A stretch of 64,000 nucleotides of DNA, from assembly GCA_023426145.1 (NCBI GenBank), contig JAFABG010000037.1, positions 6,403 to 70,402 on the forward strand. The letters are read 5' to 3'. This DNA is from Bacteroidota bacterium. Its GTDB lineage: Bacteria > Bacteroidota > Bacteroidia > Bacteroidales > Bacteroidaceae. A program made the position numbers and the translations under genes. Positions 43,778 to 52,568 of the stretch are shown piece after piece; within the stretch, counting starts at the first letter, position 1; every line of letters starts with the position of its first letter. Under the pieces are notes generated by a model. That model made no database searches and was not told where the DNA came from. It saw only the letters and a list, made by a program, of their open reading frames with translations.

Positions 43778-46700
43778 ATGATAAATAAAATTATTCGTTA
43801 TTTCCTTGAAAACAGGGTTATAACAATTTTATTGCTCCTCTTGGTTATGGTATGGGGAATTTCAACGGCTCCATTTAGTTGGCATGGCGGCATAATTCCC
43901 CGAAACCCAATACCTGTAGATGCTATTCCAGATATTGGCGATAACCAACAAATTGTGGCTACCGAGTGGATGGGGCGTTCACCAAAAGATATTCAGGATC
44001 AGATCACATATCCACTGACCACCTCTTTATTAGGCATACCGGGTGTGAAAACCATTCGTAGTTCCTCCATGTTTGGTATGTCCTTCATCTACATCATCTT
44101 TAAAGACGATGTGGAATTCTACTGGAGTCGTTCCCGCATATTGGAAAAGCTAAACTCTTTGCCTCCGGGAACTCTGCCGGAAGGTGTACAACCCACCTTA
44201 GGACCGGATGCTACGGCCTTGGGACAAATCTATTGGTACACCTTGGAAGGACGTAATCCGGCTACCGGTAAACCGACCGGTGGGTGGAACGCCGAGGAGC
44301 TTCGTACGGTACAGGACTTTTATGTGAAATATAGCCTTGCTTCAGCAGAAGGCGTGTCCGAAGTTGCTTCAGCCGGTGGATTTGTGAAAGAATATCAGAT
44401 CGAGCTGAATCCCGATGCCATGTACCGATTTAAGGTGTCGGTGATGGACGTAATGAAAGCCATCAAAAAGAGTAACCTGGATATTGGTGCTGAAACGATG
44501 GAGGTCAACAAAGTAGAATACCTGATTCGTGGCCTTGGCTACATTAAGAATATAGCTGATATAGAGAACACTGTCGTTCTGGCGCGTGAAGGAGTTCCTG
44601 TGCGCATTTCTGATATTGCTTTTGTCAATATTGGTCCTGCTACCCGCCGTGGTGGGCTGGATAAGGAGGGAGTAGAAGCCGTTGGAGGAGTCGTTATTGC
44701 TCGGTATGGCTCTAACCCTTTGCAGGTGATCGATAATGTTAAAGCAAAGATCAAAGAGATGGATGCCGGACTCCCTCAGAAAGTGTTGCCCGATGGTACA
44801 GTCTCTAAAGTAACCGTAGTTCCCTTTTATGACCGCACCGGATTAATTAAAGAGACAATCGGTACTCTTGAGACGAGTCTGTCCCATGAGATTCTGATTT
44901 GTGTCATCGTTATTATCGTGTTGGTACTCAATCTTCGTGCTTCCGTCGTCATCGCTAGTATGCTGCCCATTGCGGTGCTTGCCACCTTTATTTTGATGCG
45001 CTATACCGGCATTGAAGCCAACATTGTTGCCCTCTCCGGAATAGCCATAGCTATTGGAGTCATGGTCGACGTTGGAGTTGTGTTTGTGGAGAGTATCATC
45101 CGATATATGGAGATGCCGGAGAACAAAGGAATTACTGGTGGTAAAGCCTTGGCGCAACTCATTTATAAAGCTGTCGGTGAGGTGTCCGGAGCTATTGCTA
45201 CTGCAATGATTACCACCATCGTTAGCTTCCTCCCCGTCTTTGCCATGCAGGCGCAAGAAGGAAAGATGTTCTCTCCGTTGGCCTATACCAAAACGTATGC
45301 TTTGGCTTCTGCATTTGTGCTGGGCATCATTCTGTTACCAACGCTGGCCTATTATTTATTCTCCATACGAATCAATGCTAAAATGATTCGCCGCATACTC
45401 AATTATGTATTAGTGGTATCCGGCATTGCTTTAGCTATCTGGTATCAAAGCATTCCTGCATTGGGAATCGTTGCCGTAGGGGTGAATAATTTATTCGCTC
45501 ATCGCTACAAGAATCCGAAGATGAGCAACTATATAAATATTGGTATAGCCCTATTTATTGCCCTCTTCTACCTTTCTGAAGAATGGTTACCTATGGGGCC
45601 TCAACGCGGTTTACCTGTCAATGTGTTGTTTGTAGCTGGTTGTGTGGCCTTTATCCTTGCTTTGCTTTGGTTGTTAGTGGTCTTCTACGAACGTATCCTC
45701 AGATGGTGTCTGGCCAATCGTTGGAAGTTTATGGCTATTCCGGTTCTTACAGTGATTTGCGGGTTCTTCATCTGGAGAGGAGTAGGGGAAGAGTTTATGC
45801 CTAGCCTCAATGAAGGATCATTTTTGTTGATGCCTACTAGTATGCCACATACCGGGGTAGAGCAAAATCTGGATTATGTAGAGAAGTTAGATAAACGGTT
45901 GGCAGCCATTCCGGAAATTGAGACAGCCATAGGCAAATGGGGGCGTGTGAACTCAGCGCTCGATCCTGCACCTATCCAAATGTTTGAGAACACCATTAAT
46001 TATCGTCCCGAATACATCCTAAATGATAATGGCTATCGTGAACGATTTAAGGTGAATCGGAAAGGCGCATTCCTACTCAAAGGGGGAGGTGTGTACGATC
46101 CGTCTGAAGGTTTCCGACAGATTCCCGCCGACAGCCTTATACCCGATTCTCGAGGCGATTATTTTCGCCAATGGCGTCCGGAAATAAAGAATGCGAATGA
46201 CATCTGGCAACAGATTGTAAATGTCACTCATCTTCCCGGACTAACTTCGGCTCCTAAATTGCAACCGATAGAAGCTCGATTAGTGATGCTTTCTACCGGA
46301 ATGAGGGCACCGATGGGATTGAAAGTGTACGGCCCTGATCTGGAATCTATCGAACAAGGAGGAAAGGCTTTAGAAAAAGCATTAAAAGAAATTCCGTCCG
46401 TGATTCCTTCTTCCGTGTTCTATGATCGTGCTGTAGGTGCTCCTTATTTAGAGATTAAGCTGAACCGAGAGAATATGGCACGTTATGGTGTTGCTGTTGC
46501 CGATTTGCAAGAAGTGCTAGGTGCTGCTGTAGGAGGTATGGCTCTTACTCGTACCGTTGAGGGCCGCGAACGTTTCCCCATTCGTTTGCGTTATGCACGG
46601 GAGTTGAGAGATGATCCGGAGACACTTTCTATGTTGCTCGTACCTACAGCTACGGGAGCTCAGGTACCTTTGAAGGAACTGGCAGATATCGAATATTCTC

Positions 46701-47527
46701 GAGGCGCTCAGATGATACAAAGTGAGAACACCTTCTTGGTTGGTTATGTGATATTCGACAAACTGTCCGGCAAGGCAGAGGTCGATGTAGTGAAAGAAGC
46801 CAATGCCTTGCTAGAAGCGAAGGTGAAGAGTGGTGAGTTGGTACTTCCTAAAGGCGTATCCTATAAGTTTGCCGGAAATTATGAACAGCAACAACGAGCT
46901 ACGAATCGGTTGTTGATCGTTGTACCGTTGGCACTCCTTATCGTATTATTAGTGCTCTATTTCCAATTCAAAACAGTAACCGCTTCACTGATCCATTTTT
47001 CCGGTGTGTTCGTTGCTTTTGCAGGAGGATTTATTTTGCTGTGGTTGTATGGGCAGCCGTGGTTCATGAATTTCAGCATTGCCGGTGAGAATATGCGTGA
47101 TCTCTTCCAGATGCATCCCATTAATTTAAGTGTGGCAGTCTGGGTCGGTTTTATAGCCTTGTTTGGTGTGGCTACCGACGACGGTGTTTTGATGGGAACC
47201 TATATTCATCAGATCTTTAAGGAACGTCGTCCGCAGACGAGACATGACATACGTGAAGCCGTTGTTGAGGCTGGTTTGAAACGTGTACGTCCGGCGGCAA
47301 TGACTACGGCAACCACACTTATTGCATTACTCCCCGTGCTCACTTCTACAGGAAAAGGAGCCGACATCATGGTGCCAATGGCCATTCCAACTTTTGGAGG
47401 AATGTTGATACAGTCAATGACTATGTTTGTAGTCCCTGTGTTGCAATGTTGGTGGCGTGAAGGAGTAGAAAAGAGAGCCGAAAAGAAAGAAAACAAAAAG
47501 ATGGAGGTTGAAAATCATGAAAACTAG
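43778..47527 (+). CDS. cusA: CusA-type heavy-metal RND efflux pump
   Basis: A 1249-residue inner-membrane RND pump of the heavy-metal (HME) class with two blocks of helices and two large periplasmic loops. Signs include FPDIGDNQQIVATEWMGRS-like docking residues near the N-terminus, a charged membrane segment in AIAIGVMVDVGVVFVESI, and many Met in the second loop. A long non-canonical insertion (about 535-640) adds extra helices. It exports Cu+/Ag+ by proton antiport in concert with the two genes downstream. Confidence 0.9.
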   Translation: MINKIIRYFLENRVITILLLLLVMVWGISTAPFSWHGGIIPRNPIPVDAIPDIGDNQQIVATEWMGRSPKDIQDQITYPLTTSLLGIPGVKTIRSSSMFGMSFIYIIFKDDVEFYWSRSRILEKLNSLPPGTLPEGVQPTLGPDATALGQIYWYTLEGRNPATGKPTGGWNAEELRTVQDFYVKYSLASAEGVSEVASAGGFVKEYQIELNPDAMYRFKVSVMDVMKAIKKSNLDIGAETMEVNKVEYLIRGLGYIKNIADIENTVVLAREGVPVRISDIAFVNIGPATRRGGLDKEGVEAVGGVVIARYGSNPLQVIDNVKAKIKEMDAGLPQKVLPDGTVSKVTVVPFYDRTGLIKETIGTLETSLSHEILICVIVIIVLVLNLRASVVIASMLPIAVLATFILMRYTGIEANIVALSGIAIAIGVMVDVGVVFVESIIRYMEMPENKGITGGKALAQLIYKAVGEVSGAIATAMITTIVSFLPVFAMQAQEGKMFSPLAYTKTYALASAFVLGIILLPTLAYYLFSIRINAKMIRRILNYVLVVSGIALAIWYQSIPALGIVAVGVNNLFAHRYKNPKMSNYINIGIALFIALFYLSEEWLPMGPQRGLPVNVLFVAGCVAFILALLWLLVVFYERILRWCLANRWKFMAIPVLTVICGFFIWRGVGEEFMPSLNEGSFLLMPTSMPHTGVEQNLDYVEKLDKRLAAIPEIETAIGKWGRVNSALDPAPIQMFENTINYRPEYILNDNGYRERFKVNRKGAFLLKGGGVYDPSEGFRQIPADSLIPDSRGDYFRQWRPEIKNANDIWQQIVNVTHLPGLTSAPKLQPIEARLVMLSTGMRAPMGLKVYGPDLESIEQGGKALEKALKEIPSVIPSSVFYDRAVGAPYLEIKLNRENMARYGVAVADLQEVLGAAVGGMALTRTVEGRERFPIRLRYARELRDDPETLSMLLVPTATGAQVPLKELADIEYSRGAQMIQSENTFLVGYVIFDKLSGKAEVDVVKEANALLEAKVKSGELVLPKGVSYKFAGNYEQQQRATNRLLIVVPLALLIVLLVLYFQFKTVTASLIHFSGVFVAFAGGFILLWLYGQPWFMNFSIAGENMRDLFQMHPINLSVAVWVGFIALFGVATDDGVLMGTYIHQIFKERRPQTRHDIREAVVEAGLKRVRPAAMTTATTLIALLPVLTSTGKGADIMVPMAIPTFGGMLIQSMTMFVVPVLQCWWREGVEKRAEKKENKKMEVENHEN

Positions 47528-48899
47528 TCTGATCAAAAAAATGACCTTATTAGTAGCTGTATTCCTCACAGGTACTGTTGCTTTTGCTCAACAGCCGGAC
47601 AGTCTTGCATCCTATTTGGAACAGGCTGCGCGTAATAATCCTCAGATCAATGCCGACTTCATGCTCTACAAGGCATCTTTGGAAAAAATCCCTCAGGCAG
47701 GAGCCATCCCCGATCCGGAGTTGGAAGTCGGTTTCTTCTTTAAACCCATGGAAACATTGATGGGCAAACAAGTGGCAGACTTTACCTTGATGCAGATGTT
47801 TCCCTGGTTTGGAACGCGTAAAGCAGCTCGCAGCGAAGCCTCCGAGATGGCTCGTATGGCTTATGAAAAATTTAGAGATAGTAGGAACACCCTTTGGTAC
47901 GATGTGAAAGCGCAATGGTATCAACTCAGTAATCTGAACGAACAGTATAAGACTACCGAGAATACCATCGACCTGCTTAAGCAGTTAGAGCAACTCGCAT
48001 TAACTCGTTTTTCTGCCTCTAAAAATAATTTATCCGCTCCATCCGCTTCTACAAGTACTGGTGGCGGTATGAATGGTATGGCAGGAAAGTCTGCGATGGG
48101 AGGCAGTTCGATGACTGCGGCCTCAGGCGGTATGTCCGACGTATTGCGTATTCAGATGGAGCGAGCCGAGCTGGAGAATAAATTGACGAACCTTGCTTCG
48201 CTCCGTGTGGTAGCCGAAGCAAGATTCAACTCTTTGCTCAATCGAACTTCAACCAGTCCGGTGGCCGTTCCCGATTCGTTGGAACAAGTCATTTTTCAAC
48301 TCGATGAAGAACCTATGATAGATAGCATCTTTACGCGTAATCCGATGTTGACGATGATTGATGCAGAAGCAGATGCCTATCGGGCCAAGGCCAAGATGGA
48401 TCGTCGGATGAGTTATCCGATGATTGGTATCGGACTGCAATATTCACTAATCAACAAGATGGACAACCCCATCGGTATGCCCGATATGAATGGGAAAGAC
48501 ATGGTGATGCCGATGGTGAAAATCAGTCTGCCCTTGTTCCGCCGTAAATATAATGCACAGCAGCGCGAAAATCGTAATTATTGGCTTGCCACAGAGCTCA
48601 AGCGAGACAATGTGCAGAATCAATTACATACAGCCTATGTCAGTGCTAGTCAACAATTGGAAGATGCAGCGCGTAAAATCACGCTCTATACCAATCAGTA
48701 TGAGTTGTCACTTTCCACATGGCAGTTAATCGTGCGGGAGTTTTCGGCGGGTCGTCAATCGCTTACCGATGTCATTCAGGTTGAACGCCAGATGCTTGAT
48801 TATAAACTAAAGAAAAGTGAGGCTATCGCTGCTTATAACACGAACGTTGCTTCCATTGAAAAATTAATATCCACCTCTATAAACGTAGAAAACAAATGA
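47517..48899 (+). CDS. CusC-like outer-membrane factor with Met-rich insertion
   Basis: A 460-residue TolC-family protein starting at ATG 47517 (an in-frame TTG three codons upstream is less likely), with a signal peptide ending at VAFAQQ. The helical repeats flank a Gly/Ser/Met-rich insert (about residues 175-205, STSTGGGMNGMAGKSAMGG and onward), an unusual segment that could bind Cu+. It overlaps the pump gene by 11 nt and the adaptor by 4 nt. Confidence 0.87.
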   Translation: MKTSLIKKMTLLVAVFLTGTVAFAQQPDSLASYLEQAARNNPQINADFMLYKASLEKIPQAGAIPDPELEVGFFFKPMETLMGKQVADFTLMQMFPWFGTRKAARSEASEMARMAYEKFRDSRNTLWYDVKAQWYQLSNLNEQYKTTENTIDLLKQLEQLALTRFSASKNNLSAPSASTSTGGGMNGMAGKSAMGGSSMTAASGGMSDVLRIQMERAELENKLTNLASLRVVAEARFNSLLNRTSTSPVAVPDSLEQVIFQLDEEPMIDSIFTRNPMLTMIDAEADAYRAKAKMDRRMSYPMIGIGLQYSLINKMDNPIGMPDMNGKDMVMPMVKISLPLFRRKYNAQQRENRNYWLATELKRDNVQNQLHTAYVSASQQLEDAARKITLYTNQYELSLSTWQLIVREFSAGRQSLTDVIQVERQMLDYKLKKSEAIAAYNTNVASIEKLISTSINVENK

Positions 48900-50545
48900 A
48901 AAATATATATGATATAATCCGGAAAAAATCAGTGCTTTATCCACTGTTTGTTGTATTGGGTCTCTTTTTAGGATGGTTACTTTTTGGTACTTCATCTGAA
49001 GCCTCTCACGAGGGACATAACCACGCTACCGAGCAAACTCAAGGAGCGGAAGAAAATGAAAGCGGCATCTGGACCTGTTCCATGCACCCGCAAATACGAA
49101 TGGACAAACCGGGAAAATGCCCGATCTGTGCTATGGACTTAATTCCTTTAAAGAAAACAGCTTCTGCTGGTGATGCCGCCGTTGACCCTTCGGCCATCCA
49201 ACTCTCTGAAGAGGCAATGGCTTTGGCTGATGTGCAGACCTCTCGTGTAAGTAGGGAAAATCCGGTGAAGAAAATTCGCCTATATGGTAAGATTACACCA
49301 GATGAACGTAGCTTGCAGTCGCAAACAGCCTATGTGGGCGGACGTATCGAAAAGTTGAACGTTGAGTTTACAGGAGAAGCAGTGCGTGCAGGTCAGAACT
49401 TGGCTACCATTTATTCGCCCGAACTCTTTACTGCTCAGCAAGAATTGTTGCAAGCCCTCAACATGCAGCAGCCACAATTGGTACAGGCTGCTCGTGAAAA
49501 ATTGAGACTTTGGAATATGACCGATGCACAGATTAATGCTGTGCAACAATCCGGTAAAGCTTCGCCCACAGTAGAGATCAAAGCCAATACCAGTGGAATT
49601 GTTATTGCTAAACGAGTGAACAGAGGTGATTATGTTTCTCAAGGAGCCGTGCTATTCGATATTGCCAATTTGTCTCATGTTTGGGCCATGTTTGATGCCT
49701 TCGAAGTCGACCTACCTTTTTTAAGCAAAGGAGATCAGATTGGATTTACGCTACCTTCTTTTCCAGGGAAAAAGTTCACGGGGAAGATTTCTTTCATTGA
49801 TCCGATCATCAATCCCACTACCCGTACGGCACGCGTTCGCGTAGATGTTGTCAATCCTAAACAGGAGATGAAACCTGAGATGTACGCTACGGCAGAGGTG
49901 GATGCTCCTTTGAAGGGCTACAAGGATTTGATCGTTATCCCTCAGACAGCAGTGTTGTGGACGGGTAAACGTTCTATAGTCTATGTTCGTCAGGCTGATA
50001 CTTCATCCCCTGCATTTTTGATGCGTCAGATTGAGTTAGGCCCTTCTTTGGGAGGTGCTTATGTGGTGATGAGTGGTCTGACCGATGGAGAAGAGGTGGT
50101 AACCAATGGTGTTTTCTCGATTGATGCCAGTGCACAGTTGGAAGGTAAGTCTTCCATGATGAATCAAGGAGAAAAAGCCCCAATGCAAATGGAAGGACAT
50201 GCCACACATCAGATGGCTGGAATGAGTATGAACATGGATATGGGTGGACATGCCGCTACAAAAGAAGCTGCAAAACCGACTGTTAAACACGCTATGTTTA
50301 CCGTAAATGGATTATGCGATATGTGTAAAGCTCGTATTGAAAAGGCAGCTTTAAGTGTCAATGGTGTTCAGTCTGCTCATTGGGATAAAGAGAAACAAAT
50401 GGTTCACTTGAATTTCGATCCTTCTAAAACATCTGAAGATGCGATCATGAAAGCTATAGCGAAGGTGGGACATGATACTGAAAAGTATAAAGCTGCCGAT
50501 TCTGTATATAACCAATTGCCGGGATGCTGTAAATATAGAAAATGA
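48896..50545 (+). CDS. CusB-like adaptor with HMBD and C-terminal HMA domain
   Basis: A 549-residue periplasmic adaptor with one N-terminal helix. Domains in order are a His-rich linker, a heavy-metal-binding domain (residues 58-86, CSMHPQIRMDKPGKCPICAMDL), the HlyD-type adaptor core, a Met/His-rich linker (MMNQGEKAPMQMEGHATHQ and onward), and an HMA domain with GLCDMCKARIE. The HMA domain resembles cytoplasmic copper chaperones but here is periplasmic. It should collect metal and hand it to the pump. Confidence 0.9.
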   Translation: MKNIYDIIRKKSVLYPLFVVLGLFLGWLLFGTSSEASHEGHNHATEQTQGAEENESGIWTCSMHPQIRMDKPGKCPICAMDLIPLKKTASAGDAAVDPSAIQLSEEAMALADVQTSRVSRENPVKKIRLYGKITPDERSLQSQTAYVGGRIEKLNVEFTGEAVRAGQNLATIYSPELFTAQQELLQALNMQQPQLVQAAREKLRLWNMTDAQINAVQQSGKASPTVEIKANTSGIVIAKRVNRGDYVSQGAVLFDIANLSHVWAMFDAFEVDLPFLSKGDQIGFTLPSFPGKKFTGKISFIDPIINPTTRTARVRVDVVNPKQEMKPEMYATAEVDAPLKGYKDLIVIPQTAVLWTGKRSIVYVRQADTSSPAFLMRQIELGPSLGGAYVVMSGLTDGEEVVTNGVFSIDASAQLEGKSSMMNQGEKAPMQMEGHATHQMAGMSMNMDMGGHAATKEAAKPTVKHAMFTVNGLCDMCKARIEKAALSVNGVQSAHWDKEKQMVHLNFDPSKTSEDAIMKAIAKVGHDTEKYKAADSVYNQLPGCCKYRK

Positions 50546-50583
50546 TGATAGAAACGATTTAAAGTCATTTCTTTAATAAAATG

Positions 50584-50630
50584 CCTTGTTAGAATAGCCT
50601 TAGTGGCAAACTAACAAGGTATTTTCTTTA
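50584..50630 (+). terminator. Terminator of the metal-efflux operon
   Basis: CCTTGTTAG (50584-50592) pairs with CTAACAAGG (50611-50619) across an 18-nt loop, followed by a T-rich tail. Confidence 0.65.
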
Positions 50631-50788
50631 CTATGGAAAGCAAAAAAGGTTATATTGAATAAATATCTTAACAGTAAAATTAGGTTTGTAGTTTCATTTA
50701 CATTATTTTTGTGAAGTATTGTTTCTTCTATATTCTTTGTAATGGAGGATTATAGAAGTAGTAAATGTTATTATAAGACAAAGCTAAT

Positions 50789-51985
50789 ATGAGCACGTTT
50801 CGTTCCATCGAAGAATTGGTCAAAAGTTTAGACCGCGAGAAAGAACTCCTCAAAGAAATGTTTGCTAAACGAAAATCACTTTCGTTTCGTTATGATTATG
50901 CTCTTGAAATGACCGATTATAAAGAGGAGCGTATCCGTTATTTGATAGATTATGGAGTCATACGCGATACTGGGGATTTTCTGGAAATGGAAGATATTTA
51001 TTTGAAATTTTTTGAAGATGTGCTCGAAGTGAATGAAGAAATTAATGTTTCTTTCGTGCAGGATTATTTGTCAAGACTCAATGAAAACATAGACTATTAT
51101 TTAAAAGAGAATAACGAACAACGCAAATACAATTATCAGCGTGAGGTGAAGCGCTGCCTTAAAAACATTGCTCTGACTACTGTAAGAAATGTAATGGATC
51201 TGAAGCGGAACATGGATAATACCTATAAAAATGAACCTAATTATAAAATAAAGAAAACGAAACTTGTTCGACTCGATGAAAAGCGAAATAATATAGCTTT
51301 ATTGATTCGTAAAAGTGAGGAATTAATCGATCATGGGCAACCAACCTTCTTTCGTGTGGCTATGGATGTTCAAATGCGGAATGTGGTAAGTGATGTGAAG
51401 CTCCAGTTGAATGATTCGTATCACAATCTGATTGAAATCCAAAAGCAAATCATCCATTATCTAAATTTGATTGATTATCAGAATCGTATTTTAGAGAAAG
51501 TAAAGAAATTGAAGTATTTAAAAGATCAGTTTCTATTGGAAGAACATACCAGTATCCGTTTTGTGGCTTCGCAAAAGAATCCTGTATGGATGGAACCCCA
51601 AGGGGGATATCGCATTAAATTGTCTGTTGATTATCTACGGACTTCAGATGAAGCTTTTCAAATACTAAAGAAGCTAGCTAATAGGCAGAAGAATTCAACA
51701 AGGGGAATTCAACAACTGGCAGATGCTATTCCGGAAGACTATTTAGATGGACGGGCACAAACGATAGATACTGTAAACTTGCAGGAAGTGCATAACTCAT
51801 TTATGGCTTCTAGTACCCATCTGTTTGCTTTTGTGATGAACTATCGCTACCGTAAAGAAGTGAATCGTGGAGACAAACTCGTGTTTTTCTGTCAGCTGGC
51901 ATCGCAGTATGCCGATGAACTTCGCTTCACTGATGTCTATAAAGTTTCCGAAGAAGTGGAATACCCTTTGATATATGCCAAGTAA
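50789..51985 (+). CDS. jetA: JetA/MksF-like kleisin subunit of a Wadjet system
   Basis: A 398-residue protein, mostly charged helices, with a winged-helix-like N-terminus (RYLIDYGVIRDTGDFLEMED) and a long coiled middle. By position (first gene before a KITE-like protein, an SMC-like ATPase and a Toprim nuclease) it is the kleisin that closes the SMC ring. The sequence itself is too divergent for confident recognition from motifs alone. A TATTTTTG -7-like element lies at 50704-50711. The subtype of Wadjet cannot be set here. Confidence 0.75.
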   Translation: MSTFRSIEELVKSLDREKELLKEMFAKRKSLSFRYDYALEMTDYKEERIRYLIDYGVIRDTGDFLEMEDIYLKFFEDVLEVNEEINVSFVQDYLSRLNENIDYYLKENNEQRKYNYQREVKRCLKNIALTTVRNVMDLKRNMDNTYKNEPNYKIKKTKLVRLDEKRNNIALLIRKSEELIDHGQPTFFRVAMDVQMRNVVSDVKLQLNDSYHNLIEIQKQIIHYLNLIDYQNRILEKVKKLKYLKDQFLLEEHTSIRFVASQKNPVWMEPQGGYRIKLSVDYLRTSDEAFQILKKLANRQKNSTRGIQQLADAIPEDYLDGRAQTIDTVNLQEVHNSFMASSTHLFAFVMNYRYRKEVNRGDKLVFFCQLASQYADELRFTDVYKVSEEVEYPLIYAK

Positions 51986-52010
51986 TGCATATTAAGTGCT
52001 TAAATAACAA

Positions 52011-52568
52011 ATGACTATGAAATATACCGAAGAAATATTTAATATACTTAGCAAAGGAGGATTCATATCCTCTAATAGTGTTTCCACCCAGGTGAAGCGC
52101 CTATATGATGCTATAGAAGAAGATTTGACCGATTATTACGATTATTATAAGGGGATCGGTTTCTATCTTGAAGGAGGTGACGGGTATTACTATTTTACCC
52201 GTAAAGAAGCGAAAGTTGACTTAGAACGTAAATTAGAGTCCATTCAAAAGTGGATTGATTATCTGAGCTTTTTAAAGACTTTTCATTCTGCATTCGGACC
52301 AGGATTTTTGTTTCGTGCTGCTGATATTGAAATTCAGATAGGATGTGATATTGAATTAAAAGAGAAAGCTACTAAACTGTTTTCAGATAAAAAGAAATTT
52401 GATGAGGTAGTAAGCAAGCTGTTGAGAGAACTTGAAAGTACAGGAGTGATAGAAAAAGAAAATGAGCTCGACGGGACTTATAAAGTCTTAACCGCATTTC
52501 ATTATATGGAAGATTTAATTGATTGTATCACTATTTCGGAGGAGGTGCAAGATGAGATACCTGAATAG
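52011..52568 (+). CDS. jetB: JetB/MksE-like KITE subunit
   Basis: A 185-residue protein with winged-helix-like halves (IFNILSKGGFISSN; VSKLLRELESTGVIEKEN and LDGTYKVLTAFHYMEDLI). This fits the KITE subunit that binds the kleisin in MukBEF/MksBEF complexes. It starts at ATG 52011, or 52017 two codons later, 25 nt after jetA. Its end overlaps the start of the SMC gene by 17 nt. The assignment depends on operon position as much as on sequence. Confidence 0.75.
   Translation: MTMKYTEEIFNILSKGGFISSNSVSTQVKRLYDAIEEDLTDYYDYYKGIGFYLEGGDGYYYFTRKEAKVDLERKLESIQKWIDYLSFLKTFHSAFGPGFLFRAADIEIQIGCDIELKEKATKLFSDKKKFDEVVSKLLRELESTGVIEKENELDGTYKVLTAFHYMEDLIDCITISEEVQDEIPE

Noticed and set aside
44539..47496. 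Several open frames antisense to the CusA-like gene
   Set aside because: They are shadows of the pump's coding strand, low in complexity, and have no promoters or family motifs.
52519..52551. TTG start for the JetC-like ATPase
   Set aside because: The ATG at 52552 follows a strong GGAGGAGGTG site and begins with the typical strand before the Walker A motif.
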